In this document: piece after piece, positions 23,001 to 38,000 of the stretch | Numbering within the stretch: the stretch's first letter is position 1 | How the letters are laid out: each line of letters starts with the position of its first letter | Source: Ligula intestinalis | Taxonomy: Eukaryota > Platyhelminthes > Cestoda > Diphyllobothriidea > Diphyllobothriidae | Direction: 5' to 3' | NCBI GenBank assembly: GCA_036362985.1 | Contig: JAYGXS010000004.1 | Coordinates: forward strand, 63,136,288-63,200,287 | Length of the DNA stretch: 64,000 nt | Position numbers and translations under genes: made by a program | Notes under the pieces: generated by a model | What the model was told of the DNA's origin: nothing | Databases searched by the model: none | Seen by the model: only the letters and a program-made list of their open reading frames with translations

Positions 23001-26000
23001 TACCAAAATCTGGGTCCCGTGTTAATCCAACGCATTTATCACGCGGCCCCTTTAGGGGTTATGCACACGCACGACGTTGATAGGGTGGCGGAGAGCCATA
23101 ATTCTTCCTGCCCCCTTCATTCACCGAAGCCCGCTGCCCCAACTTCATGTGCCTTCGTAAACGCCTGTTCCACTTGGTGACCTGAAGACCACCACTTGAC
23201 CGACTTCCACTCGCAGACATACGTGCGCACACACGCACGCCCACGCGTGCCCGAGTACTCGCGGCTCCCAAAGACCTACTTCACACACCAACTCTTTGGC
23301 CAACGCAGCAGGGAGCCTTTGCAGACAACATCCGCTCAGGCTATTTGCAGCACACCAATAGCAAACCACTCGAACTCGCTTCAAAATCCTAGTCAAGCAA
23401 CTGTCCTTCCCCTACATAACAGACAGTCAACTCTCTCAGGCCTGACAGGACGCAGTCAGGACCAGCCCTGGCTTCGCCACTGCCACAACAGCAGACGCGT
23501 CTTCTACCGCCTTTCCACCCGCCCTCACGGCGGCCAAGGTCTGCTACACCAACCCTCCCTACGGTGGATCTATATCCCCTCCTCTCCATCTGTGTTTTTG
23601 ATGACGGAGGAGCCCCTCCCGACCATGCTGCTCCGGCTTCTCCTCGCCGCCGGGATTGCAGTCCACCCGGCGGGGCTCCTGATCCAACAAGGGCTACTAG
23701 CCAGCCAGCCACATGAGGCTGCAACTACTTAGACCGCTACAAAAGTTCGGCCGTAGTTTTGATGAGGTGTGCCGTGTGCTTCACAGCAGCGTGTTTCAGG
23801 GCCGGTGACTTGCGCTAGATTATAGCGAGAGTTCAACTCAATTGACGTCTAGGATAGGTGATCTACTATAACCACAACACCAAGAATATTCCGTCTGATG
23901 GAAAAAGGTAGTCAGATGTTAGGAGTGATTCATTGGTACACACAATGCCAGTTGACGTAAATCGACTGTTGGTCTTCTGTGTATTAAATGCGTCCGTCTG
24001 GGAGCGTGGGAGCAGCGGTTTCTGGGCATTTCAACCGTTCGACGGTATGCTAGCAGAGGTGTGTTGTTTACGCGCTTGGATCGGCTCGGGTAGCAGTGTA
24101 GACTATCTGGCTATGGGAAGCGTGATTGGTTGCGTCAAAGGCCGTGGTTTAGGGGGTCTGATGACAAGGTCACTCGTGGGCCAGGTAGGCTGGCCAACGC
24201 AGCTAGTCCGAAGTGCACGCGCGACCATGGCGCAGTTCAGCTCAAGCCTGTGGGTGGGCCGGTGCGCTTTGGCGCCGGTGGTGACTGTCAGTTAATCGGC
24301 CTGCCGCGGGCATCGGGTCGCCAGAGAAGGACGGTATTGAAGCAGGTGCTACAAAGTCACCTCTGTTCTCCGCCCGGTTAGGTGTGTTCGTTGTCGTTTT
24401 CGATGGACAAACTACTGTTACGTTACAACTGTTCGGCTACCAGATACCACGAACTCTTACATAAATGCCACACTGACACCTGCATGATGACTTGTACTAG
24501 TTGAAAATTTGGTTGTAGAAAATTTTACTGACTATGGTGTGAGTTCTGTCGCAGAACTAACTGCATACCGGAAAACCTAATTTGAATCCTCCGTCCCTGA
24601 AACGATTTTTAATGATAAATATGTGGGCATTGTCGATCTGGTAATGGAACAGTTACGTTCCGTTTTAGTCCAGGAGCTCCTATTAGAGCCCGCGCAGGTG
24701 GCCGCATAGCGACCAGTGAAATAGGATGAAGTGGATCCGACAAGGCAAAGGGAGACCGGAATGACCATATCTGGCTTTCTAGCCGTCATCAGGCGGTCAT
24801 ACCCAACCCATAGGATCGGAACCCCCCAGATTCGAAACCTGGACCGTTGGTCATTGAATTTACCTCTACCATTTTAATGCGCAATTCCGTTCTTCGACAG
24901 TGCAACAGGCGACTTAATAGGTTTTTTTAAAGAATATTTCTGAATCCTTTCGAAGCCTCACTTTCTTTAATGCTGCGATTTTTTATTATTACCACATGTC
25001 CTGCCAGTTAACGGTCTGTGGCACATGGATGGCAGTAGTGAGTGTGATCCGCCAGCTGTTGAATTAATGTATATTTTCAAGGAACTGCTACCCATCTGTG
25101 TAGAATTAGGTAGGTTCTTGGAGAAACACCTATATGTACGCACACGAAAGTCAGCAGCATATGAGCAAACCCTGGAACATGATCGACCCCATTTACAGAC
25201 TTTTGGCCATCGTGATCGATGGCTCCTGTCTCATTAGCATCATAGGCGTTGGGAGGCTGCTATTTGGTATTATTTTGAGCTGTTGTCTTTACTGCCTGCT
25301 TACTTTCGTCCCCATCCCTCCACTCATAGGCATCCGCAGCTCCAGTTTGCAAGCGTGCGCTGAACAAGTACATTGAAACTCGTCCCCGGGCCAGTGCGGA
25401 ATCCGTTCGGCGCGCGAAGGAGATCCGATCAGAGATCGTGTCGCTGCCAGTACATCCTATTTTCTGTGAGTTAGTTGTGTCCGCCCGCCCCTGAAAGTAG
25501 ACATTTCGATGGGTGTATTGCCCTCCTGGTTTTTCTTCGCTCTATTGCTGGATATTCTCCTTTTAACGGCAGCTTTTGAGGGAAATTGGTTTAAAGCTTG
25601 GCGCAACCTCGAAATAGCAATTATAGAACGGCCCCAGGTTCTTGCATCACTCTCCTTTAAGTGAACTCTTCGGAGTGGTAGCGGTTGGAGCAGACAGTAA
25701 GCTTATCCACAATGAGCCCGCTTCTGTTTTAGGGTCATGATTATAGTAGTCTTGTTACTCCGTGTTGCATGCTTTTATTACTTGTGCCTGGACTTTGGTA
25801 GTGACATTTAGGCAGGTACTTACCCCTCCAAAACAAGGCACATATGTTACTAATAGGTTGGCGACCTCTCGTTGGCCGGTTTGGGCATTGTTTATCGTTC
25901 TTTTTCTAAATACGTTCAGTTCAATTCAATTTTATTAAAGGAATGGTAGGCGACCGTCTTAGAGCTCCCAATTGGTAACAAAGTGGCTAATAAATAAATT

Positions 26001-29000
26001 AATACAGAATAAGAATTAAACAGAGATCGTTTTCATAATTACAGGCCAGGGGCGAACAGCCGTCGGCAACTCCAAACCAGTAGAAATACACAACTTCTCA
26101 CTTATTATGAGTAGTATGATTGCACCTGGTGGTAAATAAGAAGTTTAATGCATGCTCAGTTTGCTCTTACATGTACTCACACAGGTGGAGAGAACAGCAT
26201 CTTCGGGTACTCTGATCCACACTGCAACCACTCTGAAGAAAAACTTGCGCACATCGATCCTTGCTTTGCCTGGAAGTATTTTTGGGGGCAAAGTGGGTGT
26301 GTTTTTCTGTGTGAAAAAATCCTTGGCGACAAGTCAAAAATCCAGGTCATCCATAACACGGAAAGCCAATGTGAAGTCCCCTCGTAGTCGCCTGGGGGGG
26401 GGGGGGGGGGGAATCGGTCGAGGGTCAACACTATGTTCTCACAGGACAGTATTCCCAACCCTTTGGTCATTTTTTCGTTTGCCTCTGGACCTTCTATAAT
26501 ACAACAAAGTCTATGTTATTTGTTAGTTGTTATCCGAAAATAGATTTTTTCTAGTGATATTCTTTCAAGCCACCGGACTTCAGGGACCTCTGCATTAACA
26601 AAAATCATGGCAGATAAGGCTAGCTCTAGCTAACTGAGTGTCTTTCTCTGACCGCTCGGGTTATGGTGCCCGCTCGTCCCATGATGGCCTCGAACTCAGT
26701 GTGAAACTCGCGCGGTGAATCGCATAGCGTCCATAGGTATATGCTTAAGGCCAGGGAGACTGTGATTAAACATTTCTAGGTTATTGGCCGTCATCAGCCA
26801 GCCATAGCCGGCCCAAAGCCTGGGGAAACTGAGGTTCAAACCCGGAACCTTTTCTCATTAAATGCAATCTTCTGTCACTGAGTCATGGTCTCGTTGTCCT
26901 GTCAGCGACTAATCTCAAGGACCCGAACTTTGGGGTCGGGTATTTCTGGCTGACACTGGAAATCGACATCTCACTTCCCTTTATCTCTATCGGAACTCGC
27001 TTCAAATATATTTACGTTTTGTGTACATAATCTGACGGCCAAAAAGCATCCAATTAATGCTCTTTTTTGTAGTTATTAAAAAACAAACATAATATAGCAT
27101 TTTTTAGGAAGTAACCCAACAAACGTTTCTATATATTTACCTGTAGTAGGCTCCGACACGAAGGTTTAGTGCTTCTTTGGGTTTATGTCCATGAATGCTC
27201 GCAGTTATCAGGCGTTTTTTATGAGTATCTGACCCTGTTTTCCCACTTACCTCTTCTGTGAAGTCCACAACATTCTAAGTTCTGTTATTTCAGATATGGA
27301 TAGCTAAGTACTGGTTTTATTTTCTTCAGCCGGCGAAGCGGCCCATGTAGATACACAAAAGGAGTCCATTCTCCAGATGCTGCGCAGCCGAAGGCTCCCG
27401 GTGAGTTTCTTCCAGAATTCTACGCTTAGTTTTGAAAAGTTCTTGTTTTTCGACCAAGTCTCTATTTCATTCCTCCAGCGCGAAATAGCGGGCATGTTTG
27501 TGCATACAGATTGGGGTAGGGCTGTCTTGTGGGGCCGCCTAAAATAAAGCGCACCAGCCTAAGGTTGAATTTCTGCCAATAGCAATCGTCTACCATTCTT
27601 ATTGGCCAATAGGCACCAGTAACCGGAGCAACAGGAGTTCATGTTGGTCAATTCGATTATATTTAGCTCACTAAAACTATTATAAATGGCTTTAATTTAC
27701 TTTCCACTTAATTTGACACGCATTTGCACCAATTAGTCTACTACTTAACCTCTAACCACAAATTCCGTAAGACACTTGGGCCGGGGGGGGGAGTTTATTT
27801 TTAGGGAGCCCCACTAAACAGAGTAAGAAGAAGACGACTCGATCGCTTGGACAATGCTTTTATTCGCCTGACGTTTCAACATCCATTTGGGGATTCAGCA
27901 TCAGAGACGTTAGCAGAAAACGGTTGCATAACCCGTTTCTAAGACTAATTAAGTCAACCAAGGGCACATATAGTAGTAAGATTGATTCGTAAAGCACATC
28001 TTGGACGCCGCCAAAACCCCGGAAGACAGGAAAAACACCTATGCTACGGCAACTAAATTCTGGTGACAGTTTTATTCATAAGACTGGGACCTTTTACTGT
28101 CATTGCGCTGGAAACTTTTAATAGATTTTACTATGGTGCACGTTAAGTTTCAGATACCTCGGGTAAAATAGATGCCTGCAGTTTGTATCAATTTGGCATT
28201 GTTTCCGCTTTCGGGGAACACCAGCCCATTGGTTACCGAGTATTTCTGCCCACCAGCTGATCCATTTACTCTGATTGCAGTATAAAACACGCGTCTTACC
28301 CGTGCCAAAGTCCTTACGGACTCTCGCATGGTGAATGCCAATTAGTCGGGAAGTTTTACCAATGCGGGCTGGGACCTTTGAATAGCTATTACTGACGGTC
28401 GTCGGCTCATCATCCTCCAACCTCAGGCCTAGACAGCCTGTGCTAAAATAATCACGTTGAATCCCAGGTGGGAAGTAAAAGGCAGAAGTCACCTGTGAGC
28501 GGGTTTTATTGTGAACAGAACTGTCAGGCGGCAGCGACCAGTGGCAAAGCCAGGGCTAGTGTTGATTGCGTCCAGCCAGACCTGAGAGAGAATAAAACAG
28601 TGGTGGCAGCTACTCAAGTAGGATTGCGGAACAGGTTCAAGTGGTTTGCAATTGATGTGTTGCAATTTGCTCGAGGGGGTGTCGCCTGTAGAGGTCTTTG
28701 CTGCATCGGCCGAGGGGTGGCTTATTCAAGTGGCCCTTAGGCAGGCGTTCTTATTTGGACGCACATGTATACATGGGTGTGTGTGCACTAGTGTACGTGA
28801 TTAAATAAGCTGAGGTCAACTGTGGGAAGCCGTCGGAACGCCGAACGACAGGGTACGCTGACGCAGCTGTTATTGGTTAGCCAGAAGCAGCTGCGAGGTC
28901 AAGCTTTGAGGGCTAGAAACACCAGTGAAAGAAAGCATTGGAACAGTTGTTTGTGACGAAGCATAACTTTAGGGCAGTGGGCCTTGGAGAACGAAAGGGA

Positions 29001-32000
29001 AAAGGCATTTCGGTCGTCCGCCACAAATCTACCACGCTCATTAGTATATTTTTACCACCGGGAAACCAAGAATGACTTTGTTTTTGCCTTGCGGCTTCGC
29101 TCTGGGGTCTTTGCATATAAATTAACGAGAGCGGGCAATTTAAATCACCCTCGTTTTGTCTATGAGTGCCCCTACTTGGAGATTTTCACTGTCAGGCCGA
29201 CCCAACGTAACACAGTTCGTTCAGAGCAAAGTTAAGCATTCTGTTTTATAGTTTTTAAAGGCGATATAACGCAGCCTGAAAGTAAATACTATTGCCACAG
29301 TATTCCATCCTTTCACCCCTTCGGCCGCCCCCTACGAGGTTTCCTTAATTTAGATTAAGTGTTCAAATTAGGGTACATCCAGAAGGGACCCCTCAAATAC
29401 ATATTCCAGAGAGCCAGGAATATCTGCTCCAGCGAGACCCTACTAACAGAGTTTGCCTACATAAAAGAGGCCTTACTCAAGCGTGGCTACCCCTTGCGTT
29501 TCATCCAAAAATACAGTTGCCCTTTACGGCCAAAATCTACGGACCAGTCGGTTCCGAGAAAGCCCGTTTTTATATCCTTTCCATTTAAAGGAGACAACAT
29601 CGTGAATTCAATCAAGCGAAGACTACGGTGTTCTATTCAAAGAACTTACTATGCAGCCGAACTTGTTTTCCTCACTTCAACAAAAAGGCTCCCAATTAAC
29701 CGGCCAAAGGATGCCTTGCCTTTGCACGCCACCTCAAACTGTGTATACGAATTTACCTGCACTTGCGGATGCAAGTACATTGGCCGTACGCAAAGGCAAT
29801 TGGCAACCAGGGCTGCTAAGCATTTGCCTTGGCTTTTAAAACAGGAGAACAAAGTACCACGTTCATCTATTACAAAACACCTACTAGACAGTGGTCATTC
29901 GGTTGACACTAACACATCTTTCCGCGTTCTTGTTCGAGCACGAACAAACCGGACCTTACGCTACATGGAAGCATCCTACATACGGCGGGAGAAACCCGAC
30001 CTATGTAAGCAACTAGACCATGTAGTCAATCTTCAACTGCCGTGGTAAATACATACCACACCTTTATTTGGTTAAATTTCCCCCCCCCATTTCTTTGGTC
30101 CCAAGTTTAACAGTTGACATAACTTTTGGTCACTTGCCACGTTGATACGACCTTGCTTTTATCGATTTTGTGTAAATTCAAATTGATGTGTTCTTTTAAT
30201 ACTTCGTTGTTCATGCACGGAGCAAAAGCAGCTGAAAAGCGCTCTCGAAATTTATTCGCGCGAATAAATTTTGCTATTCTGTCTTGCTTCACATATTCCA
30301 TAACCAATCAATCTACTTGGTTTCTGTTTGAAACAAGCTTTCTTTCGGACCCTGTGCCTTTTAAATGCACACAGTATATTTCACAATGGTAAAGAACGGT
30401 TAAGTAGTAGTACCTGAGCTTGCAAACGCAGGCCACTTCATCATATCTCATTATTTTACTAGGTGACTGTCTGTGTGGACTTTAATTGTGAGCTGGTGGG
30501 TGAAGCGGAACTTAATTGTTCCTCTACGAGACCGGTGAAGCACATATATTCATCATATTCCCGATCTCAACCGACAAAGCAACGAGCCGGTGGTACCATG
30601 TTAGAATAGGGAACTCGATGACCAAAGCTCCCGGGTTCGAATCTCGGGGACTGCAAACCTTGAGATTGGGTATGACTGACTGATAATGGTTAAAAAGCCA
30701 GAAATTACCATTCTGGTCTCCCTTCGCTCTGTCGGATTCATTTCACAATGGACTATATCCAAAATTTGAAGACCGCTACCTCCAGTAATCTGCTTGGCGA
30801 ACTTGCCGGTCTCATTCGCCCACACTGTCGACCCTGAAAATGTAAACGCTTTTCAAATCAAGGGTGCATATATGCACACCTTTGTCGTTACTCTGATACG
30901 ATTTTTTCAGTACCAGCCTTTATCAATAGTCAGTCCTTTTTCGTTCATTTTACTGGCAGGTAACCTGTAGTTTTAAACTCGCAAAAACTTCCACTCCTTC
31001 TCTCAACCTCGTCGCGTTTAACCTTCGTCCTTGTTTCGCCTTCTTATAGACTATTTTTGAGGCCCTCGGCAAGCACGCTAATCCCGAGGCCTTCAAGATG
31101 ATTATGCGAAAGCGCAAACTGCACGACCCAATCATCTCGCGAGCTCAGGAAAAGCAATCCAAACGCGCCAAACAGACTGCAGATTACAGCGAGGAGGTGG
31201 CGGAAGAGGTGAGTTTTCAGTGTGCCAATTCCGATTCGTAGTTCAATGCATACGCTCGTCTACCGACTAAATTGTCGACTAGACTAATGTGCTAACTCGC
31301 CTGTAGGGCTGTTGTTGCTGGACAGTTATTAGGCACAGGGTCAACATCTCCCTCCTCGGAGTAACATCAAACCTTCCCTGGTCAAATGCAGGTCGAGAAT
31401 GCTTGCTGGACGAAAGCGCCGCCAAATTTTGCATTTATCGGACCAGTTGAAGACTCTGTCTGTTTCCTCATCTCAGTCAAGGCTCTGACGACAGGCTGGT
31501 TAATTTATCTTTCCTACTCCTTTTGCGTCACTAATGCACCAGCTTACGCAAGTTAAGATCACCACCGCAGTGCAGTCCACATTTCACTGTTATCGCTTGT
31601 TTGATTGCTTGGTTGGTTGGAAGCCCTCTCTCTATTCCGATGCTCGCTGTCTATCTCCCGAAACGCGAACCTTCGTATCCATTCGTGGAAATTTCGTGAT
31701 TTTGCTTAATTGTTTTTCATATTACCACACAGCGGAACACCCGTATCACCTCGACACCTATACTTGTCCCCATACAATTCCAAACAACATATTGGCTCGA
31801 AGACGTTTGTCGGCGAATGGCAGACAAAAGCAAAACTGAGCTGCTGGCTTCATTTGTTGGTCTTTGGGGGGGGGGCTTTTCAACTGAGCTGTCGTTACGA
31901 TCGTCGGAGTCTATGAAAATTAACCAGAAAACTGCTTCATGCTCTCCAGACTGTTCGACGATGCTAGCAGAAGTTGGATGGTTGTAAGCCTAAAAGAAAG

Positions 32001-35000
32001 AGACGGAATATGCGTCGGTATGCATTCTCCGGGTAGGACCCAGTACCCGGGCGCTGTTTTCAGGCGTTACAGACGTGGTTCGTGCAGTACAGTAGTATTT
32101 TTCCTCTACTGATAGAGTCTGGTATCAGGAGGGGACTTCGATTATTGCCACCTCGTGATAACTGCCGACAACAGGGGCTGTCGCGAGGATCGCGGGCAGT
32201 TCTGTTGGACACATCAGCTTCCTCCGTTCCCTGTTAGAATGCTGTCATTGTTAGTGGGTTTGAGGACCAAACTTCCTCTATCCTTAATCCATGTCTTGAC
32301 GGTCGCCAGACCAATCTGTGCACAACTGTCAAATTTTTTGCCAAATTTCAAGGGGTCTTTTAACTGTGAGATTGACTTTATTTTAAAATTAATCGACTTA
32401 CCAAATGCAGTGAACACAACATCATTAACTCAACCATTCTGGGAATTCAATTCACGGCCAAGGAGATTAACAATAAACTGCCATTTCTACATGTTCTCTT
32501 ACTGCACAGAATAAAAGTGTTGCACAAACCATCGATTACTTTACGTGTCCAGCTTGTATAACCTAAGAATAGAATTAACAACAAAGCGGAACTTAATTTT
32601 TCCTTGAGTAGATCGGTGAAACACCTGCATTCATTCATCATATTCCCGATCACAACTGACAAAGCAGGGGACCCGTGGACTAGAGGCAGCCTCTCTTACG
32701 CAATGACCGAAGGTTCCGGGTTCAAATCTCGGGGGTGCCAACCCTCGAGATTGGGTATGACTGGCTGATGACGGCTTGTAAGCCAGAAATGGCCATTCCG
32801 GTCTCCCTTTGCTTTGTCGGATCCACTTCTTCATAGAATTAACTATTTCGATAAAAAAGAAGTCGTTTACAAGATCCTATGCGAAGCATCTGATACCGCA
32901 TACTGTGGCCAAATAGGAAAGTCCGTCTCTACACGCATTCACGAGCACCACTTGGCAATGAAAAGACATGATTATTTATCCGAATTGGCTATGCATAACC
33001 TTGATACAGGACACAGCTTCTTCTGGAATAAAACACACCGTCAGCGTTTGCCCCCTCCAAAAAAGGCCTATAATTTCTTGAGACCATGCACTTCGACAGT
33101 TCATGCATCAACCGACACATAGGGTTAGATGAATTTTATAAAATCTCCAAAAAGAACGATGGAAGAGGCGAGGGCCGCATAATACAGACTGACAGAAGCC
33201 ACAGCTACCGATCAGCTCTCTCACACTATATGACTATTTTTTTCTGCACGTTTGAAATTTAAGTTGCTCGTTACACATTCTGGCTAGTCTGAAGACGAGC
33301 TGGAGGAACCAGTCTTGAATATTTACTGACTAAATTTACCCTTTTATCCCAATAACCATCTTTTTTTCAAATAAAATATTTCTTGGGTTGCCCGATTTCC
33401 AACTCATACGGAGGTAGTGATTTGTCTTAATGCTAACCGTTACTGGAGGCCAAACCCAAGTTTACTATTGCAAGCTCTATTTCCTGAGAGGCTTTTAAGC
33501 TCTTTCACTACTGAATTAATTAAACACCTTATACTTATTGCTATTGTCTCTTTCTCCTCCTCCTCCTTTCTCTGTATCCGTCTGTAGGTCATAGCGCCCG
33601 CTAAGGACACTACCTTTTTCGTTCCATCGGTGCGCGAGGATGAGGCCAGTGAACGTGGCCTAAGCACACGGACGCAGGATGCTGTCGGTGGTAATTTTGT
33701 GCTCTCCGCAGAGGCCGCCAGTTTCGACGTTCAGGGTGACGAAGTAGGGATATCCCATGGGTACTGCCTTTTTTCTTGTTCCTCCTTCTCCTGCTCATCC
33801 ATTGTTTTCTTTATTACTTTGTAATTTTGCAACTTCGTTTACTGTATTCACTCTCGACAAATGAAAGGGGGACGGTGAAGGTCATGGTAACAGTCTTTTT
33901 GAACATGCATCCATGGTCGTCCGGATTTCTATTTGAGTTGGCTCTACCCTATTAGTGACAAGTGTAGACGTTGTGAAAATACTGATCGGTGATACGTGTA
34001 TATGCAGCATTCTATAGTGTGTCCCTTTGGCGAATAATGGAACTGGATGGAGTGCCAACCAAATTCATTGCCATAATTAAGGCCTATTATCGGTCAACCA
34101 CCGCACGAGTTCTGGTCCACAACAATCTCTCTCAATCGTTCAATATCCGGTCTGGTGTCCGGCAGGGCCGCGTCCTTTCGCCCATTCGGTTTAACTTCGT
34201 CATTGACTGGATTCTCGGCAAGGCCCTACATGAAGAGGACGGTGTTCAGCTTGTACATGGACGCCGGCTAACTGATCTTGACTATGCCGATGATATTGTA
34301 CTGTTAGCCTCCAGCTTTGGTTAAATGAGATCGCTGTGTCCGTTGGCATGTCGATAAATTCCGGTAAGACGAAGTTATTCTCGAGCTGCATCGCTGACCA
34401 GGAGAAGACACCCCTGGGGATTGATGGCCATCAACTTGAAGGAGTAGACAGCTTTAAATACCTCGGAGCGAGGCTGCTACCGAATGGGCAGAGCATGGAC
34501 GACATTGTCTCCCGTATCGATGCTGCTCGCTAGGTTTTCTCAACCCTTCGAAAGCGCCTATGGATCCAACGTGACATTTTCATCGCCACGAAGATTCGTG
34601 TATACCGTGCATCCATCCGGCCAGTCCTCTATGGATGTGAATGCTGGGCTGCGCGCGCTGAAGATGAGCGAAGACTGGAGGTCTTTGACCAGCGGTGCCT
34701 GAGGACGATCCTGCGAGTTAAGTATGGCGACTTCATCTCGAATGAGACAGTCAGCACCCGCTGTGATAGTATCACGAGGATATCTCAGGCCAATCAAGAA
34801 AGACGGCTGAGGTGGTTTGGACACGTTCTCCGTCGTCCGCCCCACGAGCTTACCTATGCTGCCCTCGACCCGGCGCCGCAGCCCACCTGGAAACGTCGGA
34901 GAGAAGGGCAAATTAAGACCTGGCTCGACACCGTCCGTCAAGACATGGAAGCAGTTCTTGAACTTTCTCTCTGGTCTCCGTCGCTGGAGGATGGGTGGAG

Positions 35001-38000
35001 CTATCCATATGCGCTCCCGCTAATCGTCACGCATGGAGAGTTACCCTTCGTGACATCATTGAGGCCGGCTAGATCAGGCATGATCACAGCCGTAACAAGA
35101 CAAGAAAAAGACTCCATAGTATGGTGAGTGCTGTAAGCAAAATGCCGCAATTTGCGAAAGGCTGGTTCTCTCTCGCGAACCAACATTAAGTAGGAATGCA
35201 ATAATGATTACCGTGCAGCCTGATCTCTAGTCTTTTCAGTCACCTCGGGATGCTGGCTTTTTATCGACGATCTTTTTGACCGCTTTCCAGATGCATATTC
35301 TGTAAAAAAGTGTGGCTACTTAAGAAGTCTGCTTGTACCTCATTAATTTGACTGCCTTTTTAAATTCAAATGCATTTTATGGAAAACATACACGAAAAAA
35401 ATCTTCCTTGTACTCGTTCGGTAGCAGATTATGCCTTCTTTAAATTTTATACTTAAAGAAAGGGTATCCTTCAGTTACAGAACAAATTGTAATCATGAGG
35501 TTTTTACGACTGTGAGGTGTTCATTCGTAAGGCATCGTATCGGTCAATTTATTAATGCTACCTATAATGTTTATAGCATGATCCACATCTATTGAAAAAT
35601 TTTATGAGAACTATGTGATCTCTTCCTCAAACCGTAGGCAAAAGCGCACTTTTCCTTGAACAGGATGTACACTTCATGCAGTTTGGAAACCTTGAATTCA
35701 AGTGTAGCACTCGATAGGTTTCAAAATTATTCGGTAACTGAAAAACTTTCTTAAAACCGAAAAAGATTCCTTCTTTAAATATGCAATTTAAAGAAGGCGT
35801 AATTTCCTACCAAATGGGTACAAGAAAGAACATTTTCGTGCATGGTTTCTCTAAAATATATTTTAATTTAAAAAGGCTGTCAAAATCAATTATAAAAATG
35901 CATACTAATTAAGTAGCTATTCTTTTTACAGAATCTATTTCTTGTAACGGGTTAAAAAGAAGCTCATTGATAAGCCGGCATCTAGACGTGACTGAAAAGG
36001 CTTGTGATATGGTTGCACGTTAATCGGTATTTAAATCCCACTAAATGTTTTTTGCGAGTGATTACCTATCTTTCGCAAATTGCCGTATTTTGCTTGTAGC
36101 ACTCGATATACTGTATGTTCATGAGCACAACACCTTTCTTTCAACAATTTAGTGTACTGTATTCACTCTCGACAAATGGAAAGAGTGTGGTGATGGTCAT
36201 GGTAACAATTTTGGAGTCCCATCTACTGTTGATCATGCTCGTCCGGATCGCTAGTGTTAACTCGTCTGCCGGCAAGCCGTAAAATCGAAGGAAAAATGGA
36301 AGGCCGTATTCTGCCCTGCACTTAGGTCAGGTTGATGATGAGCACTATCGCGTTACCCAGAATATTGTAGACACAAATTGCTGCTATAGCCCTCACCAAG
36401 CGCTCTGTTCTTCAGTTTTAATGTCAGTTGGGGATTTCTTACAGGCGTTCCGCATTGTGCAGGGATTGGATTGTAACCTGGCGTTTGGGGAACTTTTAAT
36501 TTGCTACAACGACCGTTTTCCGCGGTCACTCATTTAAGCTGCGCTTTCAGGAGCTAGGCTAGATGTGGGCAAGTTATCCTTCTTTGTCATAGTGGTCAAA
36601 CAATGGGATACCCTTTCCTCTCCCAAGGGATGTTGGGATTTTGTCGTCCCAACATAAATTGTTTCTCTGTACACTGTACTCAATTTTCTACGTTGCAAAG
36701 AGTGTTCTCAAATGCTTCTGTCTATATTCCTCAATTACTGAAACAACTACCTTCCACTGTGCCATCCGACTACATTGGCCCTATCACTTGAGCCTACAAG
36801 TCTGTTATTAAAACGCCTTGCTAGAATGCGCAATGCCTCCAGAGGATTGCTCTCTCTCTCTCTCCGAGTTTTCGTCCTGCTTATATTTCCATGTGTTCTT
36901 TTCAGGCGACCGGCGGGCTATAAGAAGAGCCTGCAGGTATGGGACCGCAAGCGTAAACGTTTCGTTAATTCGGACGTTGCCGCAGGCAAGGCAAATGTGG
37001 CGCGAATCAAGACTGAAAGTGGCGTTTACATACCTGCCTCCTATAAAACTGACAAGTAAGTCTGCTTTCCTTTAGCTCTATCCACCTTTGCCGTCTTTTT
37101 TTTCTGCGGGCGTCTGCCTGATACCGGCGTCGCTGTTGTCATTGTTAGATTATGTAGTTTGGATCAGGAAATAATTTCTTCTGCTATCTGAACCGCGACA
37201 ACAGTTTCGTTCGGTGACTAGATGAAGGGGGTGGGTAGTTGTAGTTTCTGGATTTGGTTGGGATTAATCCTAGGGCCGCCTGCGTGTAGTTATTAATAAT
37301 TTTAAAAAGCCTACTTGCATATTTTCAGTAGGTTTATTTTCCGTCTTAATTATTTCAGAGGTTGAACTGGTAAACACACGATTGTTTTAGATAATTCTCA
37401 TTGATTATACTAACCAATGCAGTTGATCTCGTAGTTTTAGTAGTGTTTAGGCCTTTTCTCAGTATTTTTGTCATTTTCGAAAACTTTTCCACCGACATTT
37501 TTAGTTCAGTAAAACAACTACATGTGTCATTCACTTTCTTTTTGCGTACTGATCACACATTGGTAACCGTAGCTTCAGTAGCCCCATTTTAAAAAGGCAC
37601 ACTAAAAATAACTACTATATTCGTTTCAGTAGGCGTATTTACGTCTTCTCATTTAAATCGACCGTTCCCGTTAATCGTCTATCCAGCCTTGCTATTACAC
37701 TTATCCCACTTATCTCGCTTATAAAGAAGCAACTGCTCCACTTGCTATTTAAAAACATACCTTAGATGTGAAAGTTTGGTTTGCATTATTTATTTATCAC
37801 TAATTTTATTAAGGACGCTTTTACTGCACTGCTAGGGTAAGGGTTAGGGCTAGGACAAGGGGAAGGGTTCGCCTTATGGTTAAAATTTAAGTTTAGGGTT
37901 TGGGTTAGTGTTTAGGGTTAGGGTGTAGCGTTTGGCTTTAGGGCTAGGGTTTGTGATATGGATTGGTTTTAGCATTAGTTTTCGGAGTAAGAATTTTGGG

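Noticed and set aside
37833..37970. True chromosome end
   Set aside because: Units are degenerate, and coding exons of the same gene lie on both sides.
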